Positions 33,574 through 45,432 of a stretch of DNA of 64,000 bases are shown one piece after another (within the stretch, counting starts at the first letter, position 1; every line of letters starts with the position of its first letter). A program made the translations under genes and the position numbers. This DNA is from Agrostemma githago. Its lineage: Eukaryota; Streptophyta; Magnoliopsida; Caryophyllales; Caryophyllaceae. The stretch lies in contig OY288243.1 of the NCBI GenBank assembly GCA_958450325.1, positions 60,682,606-60,746,605 of the forward strand, given 5' to 3'. Under the pieces are notes generated by a model. It made no database searches, had not been told where the DNA came from, and worked only from the letters and a program-made list of their open reading frames with translations.

Positions 33574-36500
33574 ATGGATGACGAACAATCTAATTGTGCT
33601 CAATCAAAGGATAAACAAGTCTTATATGATATTGGTGAAGAAGATATGGATGAAGAGGGTTTTATTGATCGTCCAATTGATTCAAGCAACCTTGCTACTA
33701 GCACAGAAGAAACGGTTACAACTGTCAAAAATAAGAAACTCACTTCCATAGCTTGGCTTTACTTTGACGCAGTTGAAGTAGATGGTGTCAAGAAGGCTAA
33801 GTGCAAAAGGTGTAATAAACTCCTCTCTGGGAGTAGTAATAGTGGTACTACTCACCTAGTGAAGCATGGAAAGAACACTTGTCCAATGAGACATTTAGGT
33901 AATCCTATAGGTCAATCAAAACTTAGAGTGAAAACTAAGCCGGATGGGCCTAGTTCTTTGGACCTTAAGGAAAAATACAAAGAGTTTAACCAAGAAATCT
34001 CTAGGAGCAAATTGGTTACTATGGTTGTGATACATGAATATTCGTTGTCCATTGTGGATCACTATTGGTTTAGAGATTTTATTAAGGCCCTGTTTGGTAA
34101 ACAGCAGATTAATATTGGCAGAAGCAGATTTAAAAAGCAGATTTGACTAGCAGAATCAATTGACAGATTTGACTAGCAGATTTAATTAGCAGAATTGCTT
34201 TAATAGTGTTTGGTAATTAGCTGTTCTAGATTAGCGGATTGATTAACTGATTTGTAAAATGACAAAAAAAGACATAAGCAAAATTTTGATTAAAATATGT
34301 CAAACATACATCACACCAACCATTTTAAAATAATTAATATCGTCGATTTCTTCTACTAGACATTAAAGCTGAACTTTGAAATTAATATGTCAAATTCTAA
34401 TATGCGGTAAATTAACAAAAAGAATTAGAATTTGACGGCATATATCCTCATATTCAATCATAGAACTAATTCAACTGACGTACAACCAAATAAATTGAAT
34501 GTCATCAAGGAAGACGTACAACTATAGAATCCTATAAAATACGGAAATTTTAAGCAATTGAAAAATAAACCGAACATAAATTAATTACTGCAAAAAAAAA
34601 AATCAAGAAAGACGTACCTTATGAGATGAATTATGAAAGTGAATCAAGAGAATGATGAAGGTAGGGTTTGATTGGCAAAGGGGTAAGGAGGTAAAAAAAT
34701 AATTAATTGTAATCTGCTAAGTGAATATGCTGCTACTAGCAGCATATTGTAAATTGGCGGATTGAGCTCGAATATGCCGTTTGAATCTACCATTTACCAA
34801 ACACTTAAATTGGCGGATCTTATGGTCAAACATGCTAATCCATCCCAATATGCTGATTTTTTGCGGATCCGCCGACAACCAAACACCCCCTAAGAGCGTC
34901 AACCCTTCATTCAAGATGATTTCTAGAAATACTTTGAGAAGTGATATTATGAAGTTATATAATGAAGACAAGCTTTCTCTTAAAAAATTATTTGAGTGCA
35001 CTGATAGTAGAGTTGTAGTAACAAAGGATATGTGGACTGCGTCTAATCAAAAAAGGGATACATGGTTGTCACCTCCCATTTCATTGATCGAAACTGGATA
35101 TTAAGGAATAGAACTTTAAGGTAATGGTTTCTACTTTATAAATAATGCTTTTTATTGTTTAGTTATTAAAAATGTTCTTTAATATCATTTTTTATGTGTT
35201 TGAAGGTTCTGTTTTGTACCATGTCCTCACACAAAAGGTGTTCTTGCCAAGGTTTTAATGGATTGTTTGGCACAATATTGTTTAGAAAGCAAGATATCTT
35301 CAGTTGTGGTTGATAATTGTACCACTAACGATGCAATGATGAAAATTCTACTTAAAAATGTTGAGACAAAGTGTCTAATGTTGCAAGGTAGTTTCTTGCA
35401 TTTGAGGTGTAGTGCACACATCTTAAATTTAATTGTCAAAGATGGATTGGATGTGATTGAATCGGGGATTGTGAAGGTGAGGAATTGTGTTTCATTTTGG
35501 ATGTCTACTCCTAAGAGAATTGAAAAGTTTGAGGCGGCTTGTCGGTTTTTTGGTAAAGCTAACGCTACAAGATTAGTACTTGATTGTAAAACTAGATGGA
35601 ACTCGACTTTTTATATGCTTCAATCCGCTTTGTCATATAAAGATGTGTTTTTTAGGCTAAAACGCTTAAATACAAGGTTGAAGTTTGATGTTCCTTCTAA
35701 TGAAGATTGGGATTTGGCTTGTTTGTGAGAAGTTGGATATATTTGATAATGCTACTAAGGTGTTTTCGGGAAGACATTATCCTACTTCAAACTTGTTCTT
35801 TCGTAAAGCATGTGAAATTAAGCTTGCTTTAATGCGTTGGTTAAGAGATGATGTCGACATTATCAAAAGCATGGCCGAAAGTATGATTGCAAAATTTGAC
35901 AAATATTGGGAGCATATTAACGGTCTCCTAGCTATTGCCGCCATTTTAGACCCTAGGAACAAAATGGATTGTGTTGAATATTACTTTAAGAGACTTTATG
36001 GTAATGAAGGTGAAAAAGAAATAGCAAGGATGAGATGTTTGTTGGATGACCTTGTAGTGGAGTATCAAAAAAGTAGTGAAGGAAGTAATAAAGATACTTT
36101 AAACGGAAATGGAAATGGTAAAAGAAAACAAATGAGTTCACATCTTGATGAACATCAAGATGAATATGCAAAAGAAAAAAGGACGAAGATAAGGAAGGTG
36201 GTTGTTAAGGGTGAAGTGGATCATTACTTAGAAGATGAGCCGGAAGACGAAGATGATAGTTTCGATGTCCTTTGTTGGTGGAAAGTTGATCGTAGATATC
36301 CTACGTTGCGAACTATTGCTAAAGATATTCTTGTTATCCCAATCTCTAGCGTGGCTTCGGAAAGTGCTTTTAGCATGGGAGGCCGAGTTGTGAGTGCCCA
36401 CCGTTCTAGACTTCATGCCAACACCGTTGAAGCACTAATGTGTTTACAAAATTGGAAAATGCAAGATTTGCAAGGTAAGATTAGTAGGTTTTATTTTCAA

Positions 36501-36785
36501 AATCAAATAGTTAAAAGTCATTTCTTTCATGAGTATTATAACACTCTCAATTATCATTTGTTTTTAAGGTGAAATGGAAGGAACTAGGGCTTGTTCTACT
36601 ATTAACGAGGACTCGGATGTTGAGGGAGATGCAATTGATATAATTGATATGGTATTTACTTATGTCTATATTATATTGAAACTTTTTATGTGTTGTTCTT
36701 TTTCTCTTTGTATTAGGACGTCGATGACATTCCAATTGATGATATGGAGGACGAAGAACTATGTGATATATCATGTATCACTTAA
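33574..36785 (+). pseudogene. hAT transposase (BED zinc finger, hATC domain), disrupted
   Basis: The start at 33574 opens an acidic N-terminus and then a BED finger (WLYFDAVEVDGVKKAKC, CNKLL, HLVKHGKNTCP). The catalytic core includes VVVTKDMWTASNQ, VVDNCTTNDAMM and FLHLRCSAHILNLIV. The C-terminal hATC dimerisation region has WWKVDRRYPTL and IPISSVASESAFSMGGRV near 36330-36390. Likely introns are 35120-35203, 36475-36568 and 36652-36716, and the last exon ends with TAA at 36783. The enzyme would cut and paste the surrounding element. It is disrupted by a MITE at 34086-34890, a frameshift in the A-run near 35050 and another near 35725. Removing the MITE with one copy of its TAA duplication rejoins the frame exactly. 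Confidence 0.92.
34086..34890. mobile_element. PIF/Harbinger (Tourist)-like MITE nested in the hAT transposase (805 bp)
   Basis: The ends GGCCCTGTTTGGTAAAC and ...GACAACCAAACACCCCC form imperfect inverted repeats. They are flanked by TAA at 34083-34085 and 34891-34893, the 3-bp duplication typical of PIF/Harbinger elements. No transposase is encoded. Subterminal stretches rich in AGCAGATT/AATCTGC-like motifs extend the inverted symmetry. Confidence 0.88.
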
Positions 36786-37214
36786 TATGTTTTTTTAATA
36801 GATTACTTTGTGACGAATGTTTTTAAGACGACCTGTGTTGTATTTTGGGAGACGTTGCGGTTGTATTGTGAGACTTGTAGACACTTTTTTAGTATATCAT
36901 TTTTATGCGTTGTTTGTAAACACTTTTAAAATCTTATGCGTAAGGATTGACTCAAGACATTACGTAGTTTTTTTCGGAAATTAAGTTTGTGTTTTTCTAC
37001 GAAATTTCCATCGAAACAATGAATAATACAAAATTGTAATAAATAAGGTGGACCCGCGGGTAGACCCGGACCCGGTCCAGACCCGGCCGGTTCGGGTATG
37101 GGTCTGACAATTTTGGACCCGTTCGGGTCCGGGTCGGGTCTGGGCCCGGGGTTGAATTTTCGGGTCCGGGTGGATCCGACCCAGACCCGACCCGTTGCCA
37201 TCCCTAGCGCTGCC

Positions 37215-38146
37215 CCTAAGACGGGCCTGACTGTGGCGCTAAAACCCAGAGATGAGGGAGCAATACGAAACATGAGACGGCCCAGCAAAGTAGCACCTGT
37301 GCATGAATATTGTAACGGCAAAAGAATCCGAACCCGGAAAGAAGTTAGTTGATGAAATGATGTAAGGGAAGAAAGAAGGCATAAGTTTGGTTGGGGAAAG
37401 AGAAGGGAGGTAGATATATTAAAGAGTGGGCACTTACAGGTAGAGCAGCTCCGGATTCCCATTTGATTATTAAAAAAAACTTACAATTTTCCCCCAATTC
37501 CCCACCCTTTAAACTTTATCGATCGATCAATCAATCAAATTCCACTCATCTCGAATTCCTATACAACCTACCCAGTTTTGATTTCTTTTTAATTCTTCGA
37601 AATACATACTACGTACGTTGTCTGAAGCCATTTTCTTAGCATCAAAGTTTGCAGTTTCAATTCATCAATACATTTCCAGCTTTCTTATTGGCTTCCAAGC
37701 TATACGGTGTAAAAGAGAGTCGATTTTGTTGCAGAAAACAAATACCCATTCACATTTGGATCAATTTATCACGGAGTACTATATATCCCTGTTTTCGCCA
37801 TTCATTCAATCACCATTCTCGGATTTTTTGGATCAGTAAAATTCTCCTCTTGGTGTGTGAAATTATACGCTTGGCAAGAGAATTCCTGTGTGCAGAAGTT
37901 AGGCATCGGCCTACCTGTAAGTATTTCTATCTGCTATCTCCTGCCTCCTGCCTCCTGCCTCCTGCCTCCTGCCTGCCTGCATTCATCATTTATGATTTAG
38001 ATGTGTGCCCAAGTTGAATTTAGGGGTTTTTGAACGGGCTTAATAAATAATAATGTGTTATTTTTAGTTGGATTTTGCGCTTTAATCGGAATTAGATCTG
38101 TTGTTCCTGAAATGGAATGTTGTAATTCTGGGATTGTAGGTCTGCA
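37215..38146 (+). other. Upstream region, 5' leader and leader intron of the TPR-PB1 gene
   Basis: A GATATATTAAAG sequence near 37413 could serve as a TATA element, and the following T/C-rich sequence resembles a plant 5' leader. A leader intron is likely from 37917 (CCT|GTAAGTAT) to about 38139 (GGATTGTAG|GT), just before the ATG at 38147. The upper end is the right flank of the hAT element. The transcription start is not determined. Confidence 0.5.
37939..37980. repeat. CTCCTGC minisatellite in the leader intron
   Basis: Four or more tandem CTCCTGC units followed by CTGC units. Confidence 0.85.
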
Positions 38147-40442
38147 ATGGGAAAGTCAAGTGGAAAGAAGAAGAAACACGGTGTGGAGATGTCAGCTGCT
38201 GATTCGACCCAAAAACCGACTAAATTCGCAACTAGTCCAAGGGCCTGTGATAGCGATACAGCCGTATTCATTACAATGGCGCAGGAGTTAAGGAGGATGG
38301 TAATAAGTTGTTTCAGACAAGGGATTGTGAGGGTGCCTTGTTGAAGTATGACAAGGCCCTTAAGTTGCTACCCAGAAATCACATTGACGTAGCTTATCTT
38401 AGGAGCAACATGGCTGCCTGCTATATGCAAATGGGTCTTGCCGACTATCCTCGTGCTGTTCATGAGTGCAATTTAGCTCTCGAGGTTGCACCCAAGTACA
38501 GCAAGGCTCTTATAAAGCGGGCTAGGTGTTATGAAGGCTTGAATCGCTTGGAGTTGGCTTTAAGGGATTTGAACACCGTTTTAGGCATTGAGCCGAACAA
38601 TCTCACAGCTCTAGAGTTGGCTCAGAGGGTGAAGCAGGATATGGAAAGTAGGACATCTCACCATCCTGTTCCAGACTATCTTGAATCCCCAAAAGCTACT
38701 GTTCAAGATAAATCATGCAGTAATAATACGATAAATGAGGACAAATCTTTTGAGAAAATGAAAGCTGATCAGATTCGTCGGGAGATGATGGTAGATAATC
38801 AAGATCAGATTGAAGTTTCTGAAAATTCTGACGCAAAAGAAAAGAAGAATAAGAATAAGAAGAAGAATAAGAAGAAAGGGAAAGGGAAAGCCGAAGAAGT
38901 AATGAGTTTGAAAGAAATGGATCACGAGAAAGTTAAGGTTTTGGTGGAGAAGAGTTCCAGCGAGAAGATAGTGATTGAGGAGAAGGTGACTGATGCGTAC
39001 GATCATAAGGTGATAAAAAATGTGAAATTGGTTTATGGAGAAGATATAAGGTGGGCTCAGTTGCCTGAGAATTGTCGTCTTTTAAAATTAAGGGAGGTTA
39101 TACATGATAGATTTCCAACTGCAAAAGCAGTTCTTGTCAAATACAAAGACGAGGAGGGTGACATGATCACTATAACTACTGATGAAGAATTGAGGTGGGC
39201 TGAATCATCAGCGGGGGTGGTCCAAGCATCTGTCAAGCTATATATCGTAGATGTTAGTCCAGAGCACGACCCTTTATATGAGAAGTTATCTGATACAAAT
39301 TCAAATGATATTGCTAAGAATGAAAATGTTAGAAGAAAGGTACAAGAGGAAGGGTCATTGTGCATCGAGGAATGGATAATTCAGTTTGCTCAGTTGTTCA
39401 AGAACTATGTTGGATTTTGCTCTGATGCATATTTGGATCTTCATGAGCTTGGGGTGAAACTCTACTCCGAGGCTATGGAAGAGACAGTTAGTTGTGATGA
39501 AGCTATGATTTTCTTTGATATGGCAGCAGAAAAGTTTCAGGAAATGGCAGCTTTAGCACTTTTTAATTGGGGAAATGTTCACATGGCACGAGCAAGGAAA
39601 CGGATACATTTTACTGAAGGTTCAACACAAGATACTGAGGTTGATCAGGTGAAAGATGGATATAATTGGGCAGTACAAGAGTACGAGAAAGCTGGAAAGA
39701 AATATGTAGAAGCACTTAATATCAAACCAAATTTCTATGAAGGATATGTAGCTTTATCCCTACAACAGTTTGAGCAAGCAAAGCTTTCCTGGTACTATAC
39801 AGTTGCAAACAATGTTAATCTAGATACATGGTCTCCAACCGAAGCTCTTGACTTGTATAATAATGCAGAGGAAAATATAGAGAAAGGCATGCAAATATGG
39901 GAGGAATTAGAAGTACTACATCAAAGTGCAGTAATGAGCCCCGATAATTGTCATGCCGAGCTTCAAAAAATGGGGTTTGATCGTGCAGTTAAGGGTATAT
40001 CAGTAGGTGGTGCGGAAGAGAAGGCCACAACTATCAGGTCCCAGATAAATGTTCTATGGGGTACCATGCTGTATGAACGATCTATTATGGAGTTTAAACT
40101 GGGCCTTCCAGTTTGGCAAGAGTGTCTAGAAGTTGCTGTGGAAAAATTTGAACTTGCCGGAGCTCCTCCAACTGATATAACTGTAATGATTAAAAATCAC
40201 TGTTCAAATGATGCTGCACTTGAAGGTAATTTGCTCACAACTTACAGATTATAGCTTATCTTTGGCATTGTATTAATAGCTTGGATGATTCAGGTTTAGG
40301 ATTCAGGATCGATGAGATTGTCCAAGCATGGAATGATCTGGATGATGCAAAAAGATGGTACACAGGGGTACCCTCATTCCGGCTAGAACCCTTATTGCGG
40401 CGCCGTGTCTCGAAGGTTTATTACGCATTAGAGCATGCTTGA
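38147..40442 (+). CDS. TPR and PB1 domain protein, Phox/CLMP1-like, with one apparent 1-nt deletion
   Basis: CDS 38147-40225 plus 40294-40442, conceptual length about 742 residues, close to plant Phox proteins. The N-terminus is MGKSSGKKKK, then three TPRs (KYDKALKLLPRN, YLRSNMAACYMQMG, KRARCYEGLNRLELALRDL). A Lys-rich linker lies near 38840-38890. The PB1 domain at about residues 292-370 has both the basic-face Lys (VKLVYGEDIRW) and the acidic DEEGDMITITTDEEL motif. A C-terminal TPR-like helical region follows, and exon 2 ends VPSFRLEPLLRRR. Relatives act as co-chaperone-like scaffolds; Arabidopsis CLMP1 affects chloroplast positioning. Odd: one A appears missing in TTAAGGAGG at 38290-38292, shifting the frame between the N-terminal 48 codons and the rest. 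This may be a sequencing error or a real lesion. An in-frame ATG at 38308 would start inside the first TPR. Confidence 0.9.
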
Positions 40443-43400
40443 ACGGCAGAATTATGATCCAGATTCAGTGACATGTCAATGACTCAAATCCCAATTATAA
40501 GATGGATATTATTTGCACACTGCGGTAAGTGGCAGAGTGCCATACCTTTCCGATTTAGATTTTCCTTGCTTTCTGTTTTCAGTCCCTTGCCATGCTGCCT
40601 AAACGTGTTCCTATTAGCTTAGTCAATCTCCGTTGCTTAATCCTGGCTTAATGTCGCTAAATGAGGTCACTATCGCCTCAAAATGCTGTAAAATGTGGTC
40701 ACAATGATCTCCAAAACCTTACTTTCTCTGTCAAGAAACGGCATTGTACGTGGGTGATGATTAGTACCATGCCTGTTAGCTAACCCTGCCTATGTTGGAG
40801 CTATCATCTCCTAATACCAAGGTGTTTATTATATTCATCTCCTGAACTCTGCGCCCAAGGAAAAATGTTCTTAGAAAGTTTAAGCCCCATATATCAACAT
40901 GTGGATGTGTTCCTACAACCTCCCAAATCCTAAATGCTATTAGAATGGTAGTATAATCATAGTGATAAAAAGACGAAAATTCAACTATTTTGGGACTGCA
41001 TAAAATCATTTTGCTTCTATATTTGATTATTTAATAAGAACAAAAGATTAATCAACAAAGAATAATTGTTTACACATTCTTATTAATTTTGTATGTTGAG
41101 CAATTGGTATATACTCCATCCACAGTAAGCTTGTAGTACCTGCTCTATTGTATAGTAATTGCATCAGGTCCATACAACATTGTGCAAATCGTTAACTACC
41201 GCTTGTTTCATATGTTGAATAGGAAGTGCTTCTGCAAACTCAATGCTATACCTCGATTGGTTGTTGTATGAACATTGGAAGAGTACGTATTGTTCTATTT
41301 TTGTGCGTAATTTGTAATCCATGAGATCCGACCTTTTTTAATACCAGAAAAGTTGATTGTGGTACATGTATATTGCTATATTAAGTCTCCTTTAGTACAT
41401 GTTTGGTAGGGTAATCCCAGTCTCCCTTAGAGCAATGGTCAAAACAGCAATTGAACGTCCCCATTCATTATCTCTTCTTGTGGAGCTTACATTACATTGG
41501 AGTGGGCATTACCACAGTATATGATACGATTCTGTAAACTCTATATGCAGGTTAACAGGTGCTCCAATCTTTTGTATCAACTCCTCAAGAGATAAGTGGA
41601 GCCTGGCTGACACTTAGTTATCGTAGTGTGCAACCTCCCTCTTGGGAAGATTGTTTATGCTATGCGGTGGTTATCACGGGGTAGAATGTCGACGCAGGTC
41701 CGTATATGGGTGGAGCTTAGCTCAGCTCAGACAAAGGAGGAGACACAGGCATTATAAGTTTATAGCTGATAGAGAAGATTTTTGTTATCTACATACTGAT
41801 GTAAGTCATACCATAGAGTATTTTGTAATTTATGATGTGTATGGGGTTTGTAAACTGTAACTAGTTGACGCAATGCAAGCAGTACATAATATCGTGATTT
41901 TTTTTTTACCCTATTCTTCGCGGCACAAATAATCTTTCTCATTAATTTATTGAGCGATCATTTTTAATACCTTTTAACCATTTTATTATTGGATAGTATT
42001 TCTTAGAATGATTATTTTATTTTATCATGTACTTCCTCCTAAATTTTGAGATAAGACTTACTCCTGTCAATAAAAAATGTAACTGGAAGGAAGTATTAAC
42101 CACTTGAAGGACACCCACATTTGGCTGAACCCAATACCACCTCATCCAAACCAGACAGGCCATTTTACAGGTCTACTCAGAATTCGGAAAGCATTCGATA
42201 ACTGTTACTCGTACTCCTCTGCAGACTGCAGTAGCAAATAACCGGAACCACGCAGCATATGTTCAAAACAGCCGACTTGAATAAACTTCTGAAACAAAAG
42301 TTGACTTAATTCCTACATCTCTCGAGTAAAAACCACGAGTACAGAACCCTAGTTCTTCATAAGAAAAATAAAATAATAGTATCGACTAAATAATTCTACC
42401 AAATAAGATTGGCCGAAATGATCACTAAATAATTCTACCATATTTAATTGATGGATGTCTTTGCCGAGTGGTTAATATTACGTACCTCTATGATAGGTCT
42501 CAGGTTTGAATCATTTCCGGTGTATTTTGATGCGACTATGTGCGCTCTTCGTTGAACAGAAAAATGTTGACGGAGTTCATAAATCGTGAATTCGTGAGTA
42601 AGGTTCGTTATGACTTTATCTGGTTTTCGAGTGCACCAATGCACGGGAATATCGACGTATTAGTTGACGGGTTTGTGAACCAGTTCTTTTACTAGTATTT
42701 TGGAAATATTGTATCTAATCGTGTTTCTTTTATTGGTCCGATCAAACTAGGGTTGAAAAAAAGTCGGGTCGAATACGAGTTTTTGCATTGCTTAGCTTGC
42801 GCTTATCAAAGCAAATTTCGATCTCGAGTTTACCCCAGTTTGAAAGAGGTTAGAAAGAAGCTCACGATGTAGAATGTGAATTCGAACAAGTTCGAGCCTA
42901 TAATTAAGTATTAACTATATTAAATTTACGTTTATTTCATCGATACTTTTGTAGCAACCCAGGATTCGAAAATATATTTAAAAAATATCAAACAAATCAA
43001 TAGGAACATTGGATATAGTGAAAAAACTACTCGTATATAATTATGATCTATGCGTAATGTTATTTTTTTTAAATAGAGAAGATATTAACTTTATCACATT
43101 ATTTCGAGGTGTTCGTGAGTTTTTCGAGCCGGGTCAAGTGGTCAACGCGTTCTTGACTTGACTCTTTAAGTTGTCAAGCCAAACCCGAGCATGAGTCGAG
43201 CTAAGTTCTGATAGAACCGAGACCAAGTTATCCTCAAGCAGTGGAGTATTATGCCGATATTCTTCTCATCTCGATCCTTTATTAACCTATTTGCCATGAG
43301 TTTTACCTATCATCGTCATAAAAAAGTTGTTAGTAAAAATGAGTACATGATTTTTAATAAGTAAATTTTAATTAATTTTAATATATAAAATTGTGAAATA

Positions 43401-43495
43401 AGATAAAAAAAAATCTTTTACAGTGAAAATACTTAAATCAAGAGAGTCGTTGAGTAAGTAGTACGCGCTGCGGAGTAACAAATTGAAACGCCAAA
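40443..43495. other. Intergenic region between the TPR-PB1 gene and DAPF
   Basis: About 3 kb without a supported gene. The first few hundred bases are probably the 3' untranslated region of the TPR-PB1 gene. A 66-bp inverted-repeat scrap (TACTTCCTCC...GGAAGGAAGTA, near 42030-42095) looks like a decayed Stowaway-type MITE. The rest is AT-rich. Confidence 0.55.
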
Positions 43496-45432
43496 CCTGA
43501 ACAGAACCTCAAAATAGAAAACACAAGAACCCTGAAGAAAACTTATCAGCCTTCAATCTTCATCCCTTCCGCCGCAGCTGTACACAGCAAAAAAGAGAGA
43601 CATTGAAGCCATTCACAACATCAACTCTATTGTCGCGTCGCTAGATCTTTCAAAAAGGTTTGTTGGTTCATAATTGTTCAATGTCAGTTGCATCTTCAAT
43701 TCCTGTTCTAGGTTTCTTTCTTTACTTTAATTTCACTGTTTCAATTTATGAATTTTCAACCTTCAATTAGTTTTCTAGGTTCATAATCACTGTTTAAGGT
43801 ATGAATATTTATTCAAGTAATTTTTTTAGTACGTAATTTCTTTTAATAAAAAGCAAGTTGGAAGGTCTAATCAAACCGGGCTGTAAGGGAACGGATCTTA
43901 GAAGATCCATGTTGAAAGTAGACGGCACCCAAGTGTTTGTTGGTAATAAATTCCATTCAATCTGCTTTCTTTCACCCAAGTCACCCTCACGTTCGGGTCC
44001 CTATGGCTATGTGGTCATGGTGCAATGAACCTTCCAATCATGTCTACAGTTATGGTGTCGTAATTCTCGTTCCTTTAATGTCGAATTTCTCGAGGTTGGT
44101 TAAAGTATAGATAGAAATAATGGAGTTAGACGTGATGTTTATTTCAATTTCATGTGTTTTTGAATAATTATTGGCATATACATGTTCTGACCGTGTAATT
44201 CAAGAATTGAAACTATAAATTTCAGTACAGGACATTAAGATAGATAACAGAAATTGTGTGTAGATATTGTTTGTAAGAGCAATTCTTCTATTGAAACAAT
44301 TATTTAAAATGAAACACAAGAAGTAACCGTGGCAATTTATAAGAAAATAAGATCTCTCACATACATGTTCATGCTGAGTTTCAGTCGGATAAAAAATGAT
44401 TGCTATGTTTCTTCTTGAATCAAGTTTCCTTTCCTATACTCCTCCATTCCAATCAGTTGTATACATTTATGGAATATATGTGATCGATATTTTAATCAAA
44501 TGTAGAGGGAGTAATAAATGCATCCAATGTTAAAGGCTTAGCTTAGAGGTTAAAATAATGTTTTTAGTTAAAACTTAATGGTTTACAATTTGGGTTGAGT
44601 TAAATTGGGTTAGTTTAAAATATTTGTAATTTGACTTACAAATTGATGTATTTCAAGTCACTTCTGGTTGAATTCGAGTTACAAATTTGAAATTTATGTA
44701 TTTTCAGGTTGGTTTGGGTCGAGTTGAGTTTGGGTCGTATTGGGTTACAGGTCAACTCGGGTCGAGTCAATTTGGTTCGGTTCAGTATCATTTCGGGTCC
44801 TATTGGGTTCTTCGTTTACCTTCGGGTCGGGTAGGCCGGGTTCGGTTAATAGTATTTCGGATTGTATTGGTTATCGGTTTGCCTTTGGGTCAAGTCGGGT
44901 TCTTCGTTTACCTTCGGGTCGGGTAGGCCGGGTTCGGTTAATAGTATTTCGGATTGTATTGGTTATCGGTTTGCCTTTGGGTCAAGTCGGGTCAGTTTCC
45001 GTTCATCCAAAGTTCGGGTTCTATAGGGTCGGGTTTTGGTTGGTTTAAATCGATTCCTCGGGTCGGGTCAGCTTTTGCTAGCTCTACTAATAACCCTAAA
45101 AATCTGGGTCTCAACGATCTTGCCCTCCACTAACTGAGTTCACTCTAATCTATTAATCACGATTGCATCTGTTTCATCATACAATCATTCAAATCATATG
45201 TTTATCTTACAAGGTACAAACTTACCTTTCTTGCATATTTGTCCGTATATATAAAACCAGCTCTGTCATCAATTGAATATGTTTTCTTGTAAAATTCCAT
45301 CAGTTGGACTCTGAAGTGTCCATTTTCCTTCATGGCAACCGGCTCGAGTTTCGTGTCGGGGTCGGGTCATCGTAGAATATAGCTGTAATCAAATTACTTC
45401 TGATGTTGCAGTCAGATTCAGAGTTGGAGTCA
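43496..45432 (+). other. DAPF 5' leader exon and long leader intron
   Basis: A leader exon probably ends at 43657 (CAAAAAG|GTTTGT). The acceptor TGATGTTGCAG at 45411 lies 21 bp before the ATG at 45433. The intron of about 1.75 kb holds a GGGTCGGGT-rich repeat block. Splice sites are inferred by eye, and the transcription start is unknown. Confidence 0.5.
44805..44988. repeat. Exact 92-bp tandem duplication in the DAPF leader intron
   Basis: Copies at 44805-44896 and 44897-44988 are identical as read. They lie in a block of GGGTCGGGT/GGTTCGG motifs (44700-45080) that resembles hAT-type subterminal repeats, but no clear terminal repeats were found. Confidence 0.92.

Larger units (their letters stand above)
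32309..37206 (+). mobile_element. Complete hAT transposon (4898 bp)
   Basis: The termini TAGGGATGGCAGTGGGTC and (reverse complement of the right end) TAGGGATGGCAACGGGTC are inverted repeats with two mismatches in 18. A perfect 8-bp target duplication GCGCTGCC flanks the element at 32301-32308 and 37207-37214, the hallmark of hAT insertion. Both subterminal regions are full of GACCCG/CGGGTC motifs. Inside is a BED-finger hAT transposase gene, broken as described below. The exact duplication and clear ends indicate an insertion that is not very old. Confidence 0.97.

Noticed and set aside
42450..42530. tRNA-like A box (GCCGAGTGGTT) and B box (GGTTTGAATC), possible tRNA or SINE
   Set aside because: The spacing fits a pol III promoter, but I could not fold a cloverleaf or find a SINE tail or target duplication. 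It is left as an unproven SINE candidate.
44435..44515. Stowaway-like MITE starting ACTCCTCCATTCCAATCAG
   Set aside because: Only the outer few bases of the right side (GAGGGAGTA) match, so terminal repeats are not convincing.
44740..45048. 102-codon Gly/Val/Phe-rich open frame
   Set aside because: It is a translation of GGGTCGGGT-type repeats including the 92-bp duplication, inside the DAPF leader intron.
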